In this document: positions 1 through 6,310 of the stretch, piece after piece | Position numbering within the stretch: the first letter of the stretch is position 1 | Layout of the letters: each line of letters begins with the position of its first letter | From: an uncultured Sphingomonadaceae bacterium | Lineage (GTDB): Bacteria > Pseudomonadota > Alphaproteobacteria > Sphingomonadales > Sphingomonadaceae | Assembly (NCBI GenBank): GCA_938003725.1 | Contig: CALKXX010000108.1 | Span: 1 to 6,806, forward strand | Direction: 5' to 3' | Length of the DNA: 6,806 bases | The notes under the pieces: model-generated | The model's database searches: none | Seen by the model: the letters and a program-made list of their open reading frames with translations, nothing else | Told to the model about the DNA's origin: nothing | Made by a program: the position numbers and the translations under genes

Positions 1-1239
1 GAAGTTCAGACGCTACGTTCTCAGCTTAGCGAGGCGCAAACGGACAATAAGCAACAAACTGAGCAACTCGCGGTAAAAGTAGCTGAAGTAGAAAAAGTTG
101 CGCAGGCGAGCGATGGTGTTTCGGTTAAATTTAAGGGAGCACCTGAAATCAAGACCGATGACGGATGGAGCTTCAAGCCCAGAGGTCGTGTGCTGTTTGA
201 CTTTGCGAACCTGTCCGTTCCAGATGGTATAAATGTACCGGGTGAGGGGTTTACGAACGAAGCAAGGCGTGTGCGACTTGGTGCGCAAGGCTCAATCCCT
301 GGCGGATTTGGTTATAAAGTTGAAGTCGATTTTTCCAGTGGCGTTGAGTTAACCGATGCGTTGATTAGCTACAAAGCTGGCGATTTGAAGCTAACGGTCG
401 GTCAGCATAACAACTTCCAGTCGCTCGAAGAACTTTCCTCCAGCAATGATACCAGCTTCATTGAACGTTCTGCATTTACCGATGCCTTCGGATTTGAACG
501 AAAGGTCGGAATTTCGGCAGAGTTTAAAGCCGGTGACGTGCTGTTACAGGGTGGGGTTTTCACCGATAATATTGAGGATCTAAGCGATGCCAATGATAGT
601 ATTGGTGTCGATGGACGTGTCGTATACGCGCCGAAAGTCGGCGATACACAGCTTCATTTTGGCGGATCGGCACATTGGAGAGACTTGGGCGACGACATTA
701 CTTCTGTTCGCTATCGTCAGCGACCGTTGGTTCATAGTGTTGACACACGCTTCATCAATACCGGGAACATCACAGGTGCAACTGCGGAAACCAGCTATGG
801 GTTGGAAGCCGCCGTCATATCTGGCCGTTTTCATGCATCTGGCGAAACACATTGGGCAAAAGTAAGCCGGACAGCTATGCCTAATCCGACCTTTTTTGGT
901 GGTTCCATTGAAGCGGGCGTGTTTCTGACCAATGATACCCGCGAATATAAAGGCGGTGTTTTTAAAGGTGTAAAGGTCAAAAACCCTGTCGGAGATGGTG
1001 GTGCAGGCGCTTTGCAGTTCAATATCCGTTATGATCGCTTAGACTTAGTGGATGCGGGGATTATTGGCGGCACGCAAGATGGATATATGGCGTCGCTGAT
1101 CTGGACTCCGGTGGACTATGTGCGTTTCATGATCAATTATGGTCATCTGGAATATGGGAATGCATTGGGCATTGTTGCTGGCGCGCCGAATGAATATTCC
1201 GTCGACGTCATCGGTGCTCGGGCCCAAGTGTCGTTCTAA
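1..1239 (+). CDS. OprO/OprP-family outer-membrane porin, N-terminus missing
   Basis: This is a beta-barrel anion porin of the Porin_O_P type, of which 412 residues are visible; the frame is open to base 1, so the signal peptide and true start lie before the window. A GTG at 190 is only an internal valine: the upstream sequence in the same frame reads as a hydrophilic helix with heptad-like spacing (about residues 1-35, rich in Gln, Glu, Leu and Val), the periplasmic coiled coil common in this family. The barrel follows, with family landmarks GRVLFDF (62-68), ARRVRLG, GGFGYKVEVDFSSG, TVGQHNNFQSLEEL followed by FIERS, and YDRLDLVD near the end. The protein ends in AQVSF; a C-terminal phenylalanine is the usual barrel-assembly signal. 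It converges on phoB across 54 bases. The Pho context makes phosphate or polyphosphate uptake plausible, but substrate selectivity cannot be read from sequence. The promoter is outside the window. Confidence 0.88.
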   Translation, partial: EVQTLRSQLSEAQTDNKQQTEQLAVKVAEVEKVAQASDGVSVKFKGAPEIKTDDGWSFKPRGRVLFDFANLSVPDGINVPGEGFTNEARRVRLGAQGSIPGGFGYKVEVDFSSGVELTDALISYKAGDLKLTVGQHNNFQSLEELSSSNDTSFIERSAFTDAFGFERKVGISAEFKAGDVLLQGGVFTDNIEDLSDANDSIGVDGRVVYAPKVGDTQLHFGGSAHWRDLGDDITSVRYRQRPLVHSVDTRFINTGNITGATAETSYGLEAAVISGRFHASGETHWAKVSRTAMPNPTFFGGSIEAGVFLTNDTREYKGGVFKGVKVKNPVGDGGAGALQFNIRYDRLDLVDAGIIGGTQDGYMASLIWTPVDYVRFMINYGHLEYGNALGIVAGAPNEYSVDVIGARAQVSF

Positions 1240-1293
1240 GATATTATCTATCAACTGAAGAGTAACTGCATATCGGTTTGGGTTGGCCTGCCT

Positions 1294-1992
1294 CTAGCTG
1301 ATGGTGTCGGAGTCCAACGCATAACCGGCAGACCGAACGGTTCGGATAATATCTTTACGTCCGCCAATGTTGAGCGCTTTGCGGAGTCGTCTGATGTGAA
1401 CATCTACTGTTCGCAGCTCGATATCGCTATCTTGTCCCCAAACGCTATCCAACAGTCGTTCTCTTGAAAAAACCCAGTTCGGGTGCTCTAAAAAATGCCG
1501 CAGCAGCCGGAACTCTGTGGGGCCCAGTGGGATGGTTTCAGCATCGCGTTTCACCTTATGCCCGACGGTATCCATTTCCAGATCCCCGAATGTTAGCTTC
1601 TCTCCCGCTAGAGCCGGCCGAACACGCCTGAGTACGGCTTTGACGCGCGCCAACAGCTCACGCGGACTGAAAGGTTTTGTGATATAATCATCAGCTCCCG
1701 TTTCCAGCCCGCGAATCTTGTCTTCTTCCTCCCCGCGTGCGGTGAGCATTATGATCGGGATATTCGCGGTGTCGGAAGACCGCCGAAGCTGGCGACAAAC
1801 TTCGATACCTGACAGGTTTTCGATCATCCAGTCGAGCAGGATCACATCCGGCCTATGCTCCTGCACAAGCAGCAATGCTTCTTCGCCATCGGCTGTCTGA
1901 ATGACGTCATATTCTTCTTTTTTGAAATTCCACGACAATAATTCCGCCAACGCTGCATCATCTTCAACAAGTAACAGTTTGGCATTTTGCAT
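1294..1992 (-). CDS. phoB: Phosphate regulon response regulator PhoB
   Basis: PhoB is the DNA-binding response regulator that, once phosphorylated by PhoR, activates Pho-regulon promoters. The 232-residue length matches the family (about 229 in E. coli). Residues 1-123 form a receiver domain with acidic pocket E10/D11, phospho-acceptor D54 in LLLDWM, switch residue T84 and K106 in the KPF motif; Y103 lies at the usual aromatic switch position. Residues about 131-228 form an OmpR-type winged helix, with the recognition-helix segment RTVDVHIRRLRKAL (194-207) and wing sequence VRSAGYAL (219-226). All key residues are present. The gene starts 14 bases after the phoU stop. The ATG at 1992 follows only a weak GAG-type ribosome site that abuts the phoU stop, so translational coupling to phoU is likely. 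It is the last gene of the pst operon, so it is probably autoregulated from the promoter upstream of pstS. PhoR is not encoded here. Confidence 0.96.
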   Translation of the reverse strand: MQNAKLLLVEDDAALAELLSWNFKKEEYDVIQTADGEEALLLVQEHRPDVILLDWMIENLSGIEVCRQLRRSSDTANIPIIMLTARGEEEDKIRGLETGADDYITKPFSPRELLARVKAVLRRVRPALAGEKLTFGDLEMDTVGHKVKRDAETIPLGPTEFRLLRHFLEHPNWVFSRERLLDSVWGQDSDIELRTVDVHIRRLRKALNIGGRKDIIRTVRSAGYALDSDTIS

Positions 1993-2006
1993 GATGGGTG
2001 TTCGCT

Positions 2007-2732
2007 CTACTCTTTGGCTTCCGCATCGTTCCAGATGTCGGTTGGGTTTTCGCCGCGATCGCGTTCTGGCATTTGTTCACCTTTTGCGGCGAAATAGACC
2101 ATCTCAGCGACATTAGTGGCATGATCGCCAATCCGTTCCAGGTTTTTGGCAATGAACAGCAAATGTGCTGCTTCGCCAATATCTTTGGGATTCTCGATCA
2201 TATGCGTAATGGTCGCGCGAAAGATACTCGTGTAAAAATCATCTACCACTTGATCACGTTCGCTCACTTCCTCAGCCAAGTCTGCGTCGCGGCGGGCAAA
2301 TGCTTCCAGGGAATCTCGCACCAATTCCGATGCCACTTTCGACATCGACGGCAATAGGGATATTGGACCCAGTTTCTTACTCTTCGTGATAAGGGGAACG
2401 CGTTTTGCAATATTTTTGGCATAATCACCAATGCGTTCAACCACGCCAGATATTTTGAAAGTCGCAATCAGTTCGCGCAGATCATCCGCCATAGGCGCCC
2501 GTAGCGCGATTGTCTGAAAAGTAAGGTCATCGATCCGGCGTTCCAAATCATCGATTAACTTATCTTCCTCGACGACCTGATTGGCGAGCTTAAGATCATG
2601 TTTCTCCAGCGCCTTCATAGCCTTGGCAATGGCTTGCTCACTTCGACCGCCGATTTCCGCGACCATCCCGCGCAGTTCATTGATGTCCGTGTCGAAGGCT
2701 TTGACGGTATGTTCGGTGCCGCTATTTGGCAT
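2007..2732 (-). CDS. phoU: Phosphate signalling regulator PhoU
   Basis: PhoU is a cytoplasmic peripheral protein that connects the Pst transporter to PhoR and keeps the Pho regulon off when phosphate is plentiful. The 241-residue length is typical. It is almost wholly helical and built of two repeats of a three-helix bundle. Each repeat carries the metal-binding signature ERIGDxxxN: E99, D103 and N107 in the first, and E199, D203 and N207 in the second, exactly 100 residues apart. A short charged tail follows (about 217-241). The ATG at 2732 is supported by a good Shine-Dalgarno sequence (AAGGA, 9 bases upstream). The gene lies between pstB (23 bases) and phoB (14 bases), the usual pst-phoU linkage. 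In other bacteria its loss makes Pho expression constitutive; that role is assumed here from family membership. Confidence 0.96.
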   Translation of the reverse strand: MPNSGTEHTVKAFDTDINELRGMVAEIGGRSEQAIAKAMKALEKHDLKLANQVVEEDKLIDDLERRIDDLTFQTIALRAPMADDLRELIATFKISGVVERIGDYAKNIAKRVPLITKSKKLGPISLLPSMSKVASELVRDSLEAFARRDADLAEEVSERDQVVDDFYTSIFRATITHMIENPKDIGEAAHLLFIAKNLERIGDHATNVAEMVYFAAKGEQMPERDRGENPTDIWNDAEAKE

Positions 2733-2741
2733 ATTTTCGGT

Positions 2742-2746
2742 TCCTT
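2742..2746 (-). promoter_or_regulatory. Ribosome binding site of phoU
   Basis: AAGGA lies on the minus strand within the longer AGAAGGAA, 9 bases before the phoU ATG, in the 23-base pstB-phoU gap. It is the clearest Shine-Dalgarno sequence in the window and fixes the phoU start. It suggests phoU is translated by independent initiation rather than only by coupling to pstB. Confidence 0.75.
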
Positions 2747-2755
2747 CTATTCAGA

Positions 2756-3604
2756 TCAGCCGTAGCGACCAGTAATATAGTCGCGTGTTTTTTCCTGTGT
2801 CGGATTGGTGAATATGTCCGATGTGACGCCATATTCGACCAACGTCCCCAAATGGAAAAACGCCGTACGTTGAGAAACGCGGGCGGCCTGTTGCATATTG
2901 TGGGTCACGATGACGATAGCATATTTCCCGCGAATTTCGTGAATAAGCTCTTCGATCTTGGCTGTCGCGATTGGATCGAGTGCGGAACATGGTTCATCCA
3001 TCAGGATGACTTCCGGGTCCACGGCAATTGCGCGCGCGATACATAGTCGTTGTTGCTGCCCGCCGGAAAGTGCAGTGCCGCTGTCATCCAGCCTATCCTG
3101 AACTTCACCCCAAAGACCGGCGCGTTGGAGTGAGGTTTCTACAATATGATCCAGCTCGTCCTTGCCACTGGCAAGTCCATGGATCCGCGGACCATAGGCA
3201 ATATTGTCATAGATTGATTTTGGAAAGGGGTTTGGCTTTTGGAACACCATGCCGACGCGTGCGCGCAATTGAACAACGTCCATGTCGGGCGCATATATAT
3301 CCTCGTTGTCTAACTCGATATCACCGGTCACCTTCGCGATAGGGATTGTGTCGTTCATGCGGTTTAGGCACCGTAAAAAAGTCGATTTCCCGCAACCGGA
3401 CGGGCCAATAAAAGCGGTCACATTGTCCATATTTATGTCAATGGAAACGCCATTGATCGCCTGCTTCTCTCCGTAATATACTTCGACATTGCGCGTGGTC
3501 ATCTTTGGGCTGCCTTCGCCGGCGCTTATCGACGATACGCCGCCGGAAGCAGTTTCGCTGCCATTTTCAATGTGTTCGATATCGTTCATGTCAGTCTCTA
3601 CCAT
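2756..3604 (-). CDS. pstB: Phosphate ABC transporter ATP-binding protein PstB
   Basis: PstB is the ATPase of the PstSCAB high-affinity phosphate importer and acts as a dimer on the cytoplasmic face of PstC/PstA. All nucleotide-binding motifs are intact: Walker A GPSGCGKST (67-75), Q-loop Q122, ABC signature LSGGQ (179-183), Walker B ILMDEP (200-205) with catalytic E204, D-loop SALD (207-210) and switch H235. The stretch VFQKPNPFPKSIYDN (120-134) is characteristic of PstB. The 282-residue reading has about 35 residues of Ser/Gly/Glu-rich tail before the conserved fold, making it longer than the E. coli protein (257). The start is ambiguous. The ATG at 3604 overlaps the pstA stop by 7 bases (ATGGTAG) but lacks a Shine-Dalgarno sequence. 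The in-frame ATG at 3589 has GAG 6 bases upstream and may be the real start, removing five residues. The gene is co-transcribed with pstA and phoU. Confidence 0.97.
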   Translation of the reverse strand: MVETDMNDIEHIENGSETASGGVSSISAGEGSPKMTTRNVEVYYGEKQAINGVSIDINMDNVTAFIGPSGCGKSTFLRCLNRMNDTIPIAKVTGDIELDNEDIYAPDMDVVQLRARVGMVFQKPNPFPKSIYDNIAYGPRIHGLASGKDELDHIVETSLQRAGLWGEVQDRLDDSGTALSGGQQQRLCIARAIAVDPEVILMDEPCSALDPIATAKIEELIHEIRGKYAIVIVTHNMQQAARVSQRTAFFHLGTLVEYGVTSDIFTNPTQEKTRDYITGRYG

Positions 3605-4863
3605 CGGGTTTCAAAGCGGTTACGCAGGTAAATCGCGAGCGCGTTCATGGTTAGCAGGAATAGGAGCAGGACGATAATCGCCGCCGATGTTTTTTCGACG
3701 AATCCGCGATTAACTTCATCTGACCAAAGGAAAATCTGGACCGGCAAAACGGTTGCTGGATCAGTAACGCCGTTTGGCGGTGTTGCGATAAATGCGCGCA
3801 TGCCAATCATCAGCAACGGCGCTGTCTCGCCAAGCGCTCTGGCCATCCCGATAATTGTACCGGTCAAAATACCGGGCAGGGCCAACGGCAATACATGGTG
3901 AAACACGACTTGAATGGGACTTGCCCCTATGCCCAGAGCGGCCTCCCGAATGGAAGGGGGAACAGATTTCACGGCGTTTCGGCCGGAAATCACAATGACC
4001 GGCATGGTCATAAGCGCCAGGGTCAATCCGCCAACCAAAGCGGCTGATCGTGGTAAGCCGAAGATATTCAGGAATACGGCCAATCCGAGTAATCCGAAAA
4101 TGATAGACGGTACTGCGGCAAGATTGTTGATCGATACTTCGATCAGATCCGTAATCCGGTTTTTCGGAGCATATTCTTCGAGATAAAGTGCCGCCAGAAC
4201 GCCAATTGGAAATGCCATTAACAACGTAATAATCATCGTAATCAATGATCCTTTCAGCGCGCCCCAGATACCGACTTGCATCGGGTCGGTGGCATCGCTG
4301 TTGCTCAGGAAATTCCAGTTAAAACCGGTGGATAGTTCATTGTCGAATTTTGCAACGATCTGTTCAGCAGCCTTGCTACCATCGGATTTATACGCAACGT
4401 CAATTTCCGATTCGACCGGCAGGGTCAGCGTTGTTTTCTGCTCCACAATATTCGGGTTTTGCAGAATGGCGCTTCTTACAGCCTTCCATGCTCCAGCGGA
4501 AAATAGCTCGCTATTCTCGCCATATTGGATATCGATACCGGCGTCGACGATCTCCTGCACGCCTAGAGATTTCAGATTTGCTTCTGCATTTGGACCTTCG
4601 AACTGACTAGCGGAGGCGCCGCCGGTCAGTGCCGGAAAATCAAGGTCGAGCGGCAACTCGGTTTGAGTGAACCCGCGCAATCCGTTTCCGACCATGACAA
4701 ACAATAGAAACGCCAGAAAGCTCGCAGATAGCAACACGGAACCGATACCTAGTGTTTTGAATCTGCGTTCCGCGGCATAACGTTTTTTGATACGTCGCTG
4801 CATAACTTCTCCGCGCCAGTCGGTAGGCGTAGGGTCAACGGGTGATATCGCTGCACTATTCAT
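3598..4863 (-). CDS. pstA: Phosphate ABC transporter permease PstA with enlarged periplasmic domain
   Basis: PstA pairs with PstC to form the inner-membrane phosphate channel. At 421 residues it is far longer than E. coli PstA (296). The excess lies at the front: a basic cytoplasmic N-terminus (RRIKKRYAAERRFK, 23-36), TM1 at about 38-60, then a hydrophilic stretch of about 140 residues (61-200) before the permease core. This matches the layout I recall for the alphaproteobacterial DUF3333 N-terminal domain. The positive-inside rule puts it in the periplasm. The core has about five further membrane segments (near 203-230, 245-268, 273-293, 328-355 and 392-413), the cytoplasmic EAA loop (E307-A308-A309, with G313 and LP at 329-330) that docks on PstB, and RALGET (342-347). 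The start overlaps the pstC stop by 8 bases (ATGAATAG), with GAGAAG 4-9 bases upstream, so coupling to pstC is expected. The end overlaps the pstB start. Confidence 0.96.
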   Translation of the reverse strand: MNSAAISPVDPTPTDWRGEVMQRRIKKRYAAERRFKTLGIGSVLLSASFLAFLLFVMVGNGLRGFTQTELPLDLDFPALTGGASASQFEGPNAEANLKSLGVQEIVDAGIDIQYGENSELFSAGAWKAVRSAILQNPNIVEQKTTLTLPVESEIDVAYKSDGSKAAEQIVAKFDNELSTGFNWNFLSNSDATDPMQVGIWGALKGSLITMIITLLMAFPIGVLAALYLEEYAPKNRITDLIEVSINNLAAVPSIIFGLLGLAVFLNIFGLPRSAALVGGLTLALMTMPVIVISGRNAVKSVPPSIREAALGIGASPIQVVFHHVLPLALPGILTGTIIGMARALGETAPLLMIGMRAFIATPPNGVTDPATVLPVQIFLWSDEVNRGFVEKTSAAIIVLLLFLLTMNALAIYLRNRFETRW

Positions 4864-6238
4864 ATGCTTCTCGGTATTTTTTCACGACGCGTAGCGCGAT
4901 CAGATTGAGCAGCAGCGTGACGATAAACAGCACCAGGCCAAGGGCGAAAGCCGCCAATGTTTTGGGGCTGTCAAATTCTTGATCGCCGGTGAGTAATTGA
5001 ACAATCTGCGTCGTTACAGTGGTGACACTGGAAAATGGATTGGCCGTCATGTTCGCGGCCAGGCCAGCAGCCATCACCACGATCATCGTTTCTCCAATTG
5101 CGCGGCTGACGGCAAGCAGTACGCCGCCCACTACACCGGGCAACGCGGCCGGGATAAGCACTTTTTTGATGGTTTCGCTTTTCGTCGCCCCCATGGCCAG
5201 CGATCCGTCACGCATCGCGCTGGGCACTGCGGCGATACTGTCATCTGCCATCGAGGATACGAAAGGAATGATCATGATTCCCATAACAACTCCGGCCGCC
5301 AACGCGGACTCCGAAGACGCGTTTGAGATACCTATGGAAACGGCGAAGTCACGAAGGGCAGGGGCCACCGTTAATGCTGCAAAATATCCGTAAACGACAG
5401 TTGGTACACCGGCCAGCACTTCCAAAATTGGTTTCATCCAAGCACGAAATGTTGGTGGAGCATATTGCGTGAGATAAATTGCACTCATCAACCCCAACGG
5501 GATGGCAACGATCATGGCGATGATCGCACCGATGAAGACGGTCCCCCAAAAAAGAGGGATTGCGCCGAATCCACTCTCGCCGCGCGGGCCCGCCACTGCT
5601 TTTGGATTCCATTCGGTCCCGAAAAGAAAGTCGATAGGCGAAACCATTGAAAAGAAACGGGCAGACTCAAATATCAGGGAGACAAAAATGCCGATTGTCG
5701 TCACGATTGCGATCAGTGATGCCAAGAGTAGAGTCATCATAGTGACGCGCTCAATTTTGGTCCTTGCCCGCAATTCCGGTTTGATCTTGAGCCAGGCAAA
5801 TGCTCCGCATGCAAAAACCAGCAGCAATGCTGCCACCATACCAATTGTTTGATAATAGCTCGTTGCCGCCTGATAGGGCTCGACCATTGACGTCGACAAC
5901 GGGTTAAATGCTTTGGTTTGATCACCATTGGCGATAGACCGAGCCTCCGCGAGAATGGAACCGCGAGTAAATCCGTCCTTGGGAAGAGCTTCGGCAGCAG
6001 GGCTGGTCAATGCAGCATCAGTGATCAGAGCGGGGCTAACAATATTCCATATTGATAGGAAAAGAATCGCAGGCACAACGCCCCACAATGCAACATACCA
6101 ACCATGATAGTTAGGGAGCGAATGCACGCTGCCTTTTGACGAACTAGCCGCAACCAGTCGCGCAGCTTTAGCGCGGCCAACAACCCATCCCAACAAACCC
6201 AGGCCAATTACCAATATGAGGAGGGTCGTTGTGTTCAC
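4856..6238 (-). CDS. pstC: Phosphate ABC transporter permease PstC with extended N-terminus
   Basis: PstC is the second channel subunit of PstSCAB. At 460 residues it exceeds E. coli PstC (about 319) by roughly 140. The extra N-terminal part holds membrane segments at about 5-21, 46-68 and 131-151, with basic loops (RAKAAR and KIKPELRARTKIER) on the cytoplasmic side and a hydrophilic periplasmic stretch at 69-130. This resembles the DUF3708 region of long PstC proteins. Three added spans place the N-terminus outside and keep the core in its normal orientation. The core begins near 165. It contains the EAA-type loop (MRDGSLAMGA, 342-351, with LP at 366-367) that contacts PstB, and RAIGET (379-384), which mirrors RALGET of PstA. 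The start is GTG at 6238; no ATG, GTG or TTG occurs between it and the in-frame TGA upstream, and the next in-frame ATG is about 117 codons further in. The Shine-Dalgarno candidate AGGGA is 14 bases away, which predicts modest initiation. The gene ends by overlapping pstA. Confidence 0.95.
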   Translation of the reverse strand: MNTTTLLILVIGLGLLGWVVGRAKAARLVAASSSKGSVHSLPNYHGWYVALWGVVPAILFLSIWNIVSPALITDAALTSPAAEALPKDGFTRGSILAEARSIANGDQTKAFNPLSTSMVEPYQAATSYYQTIGMVAALLLVFACGAFAWLKIKPELRARTKIERVTMMTLLLASLIAIVTTIGIFVSLIFESARFFSMVSPIDFLFGTEWNPKAVAGPRGESGFGAIPLFWGTVFIGAIIAMIVAIPLGLMSAIYLTQYAPPTFRAWMKPILEVLAGVPTVVYGYFAALTVAPALRDFAVSIGISNASSESALAAGVVMGIMIIPFVSSMADDSIAAVPSAMRDGSLAMGATKSETIKKVLIPAALPGVVGGVLLAVSRAIGETMIVVMAAGLAANMTANPFSSVTTVTTQIVQLLTGDQEFDSPKTLAAFALGLVLFIVTLLLNLIALRVVKKYREAYE

Positions 6239-6252
6239 AATGTACGAATCAA

Positions 6253-6257
6253 TCCCT
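6253..6257 (-). promoter_or_regulatory. Candidate weak ribosome binding site of pstC
   Basis: AGGGA on the minus strand lies 14 bases before the GTG start of pstC, further than the usual 5-10 bases. No better purine-rich match lies closer. The long spacing and GTG codon together suggest low translation initiation. It begins only four bases after the base of the pstS-pstC hairpin, so that structure could also affect ribosome access. Confidence 0.4.
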
Positions 6258-6261
6258 GTTC

Positions 6262-6295
6262 AGAGCAGGCCGTGACCAGCATCACAGCCCGCCCC
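6262..6295 (-). promoter_or_regulatory. Hairpin in the pstS-pstC intergenic region
   Basis: In the RNA of the minus strand, arms at 6282-6295 and 6262-6275 pair over 14 bases around a 6-base loop (6276-6281). Ten pairs are Watson-Crick and four are G-U. On the opposite strand the four wobbles become A-C mismatches, so the fold belongs to the pst transcript. No run of U follows, so it is not a standard intrinsic terminator. A stable stem just after the first gene of a binding-protein transporter operon is a known arrangement (for example malE-malF): it protects the upstream message from 3' exonucleases and raises the binding protein above the membrane subunits. That function is inferred here. 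Partial termination is an alternative. Confidence 0.6.
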
Positions 6296-6310
6296 TATTT
6301 AAACCTATTT
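6294..6310 (-). repeat. 7-bp direct repeat spanning the pstS stop codon
   Basis: On the minus strand AAATAGG occurs twice, separated by TTT. The first copy contains the pstS TAG stop; the second runs into the base of the intergenic hairpin. The stretch is A/T-rich and probably single-stranded. It could be chance or a cleavage or binding site; nothing here decides. Confidence 0.35.

Noticed and set aside
190..192. GTG at 190 as the start of the porin
   Set aside because: The same frame is open upstream to base 1 and encodes a coiled-coil and first-strand region typical of the family, so the gene is cut by the window edge.
1240..1293. Possible bidirectional terminator in the convergent porin-phoB spacer
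   Set aside because: I looked for an inverted repeat with a T run on either strand and found none; only short chance matches are present.
2055..2062. GCGATCGC palindrome, also at 6531-6538, resembling the cyanobacterial HIP1 octamer
   Set aside because: There are only two copies, both in coding sequence, and every gene points to an alphaproteobacterium.
1998..2357. 119-codon plus-strand open frame opposite phoU
   Set aside because: It is antisense to a well-conserved gene, its protein resembles nothing I recognise, and it has no separate support; it is a shadow frame.
3081..3087. CTGTCAT, resembling half of a Pho box
   Set aside because: It lies inside pstB and lacks a second convincing heptamer at the 11-base spacing. 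Another copy at 5238-5244 inside pstC fails in the same way.
5019..5852. Plus-strand open frames of 124 and 116 codons opposite pstC (5019-5393 and 5502-5852)
   Set aside because: They are the complement of hydrophobic membrane-protein codons, which tend to leave the opposite strand open. There is no family resemblance or own regulatory signal.
6262..6295. Intrinsic terminator between pstS and pstC
   Set aside because: The stem is convincing, but the sequence after it on the minus strand has no U tract, and pstC continues the same operon.
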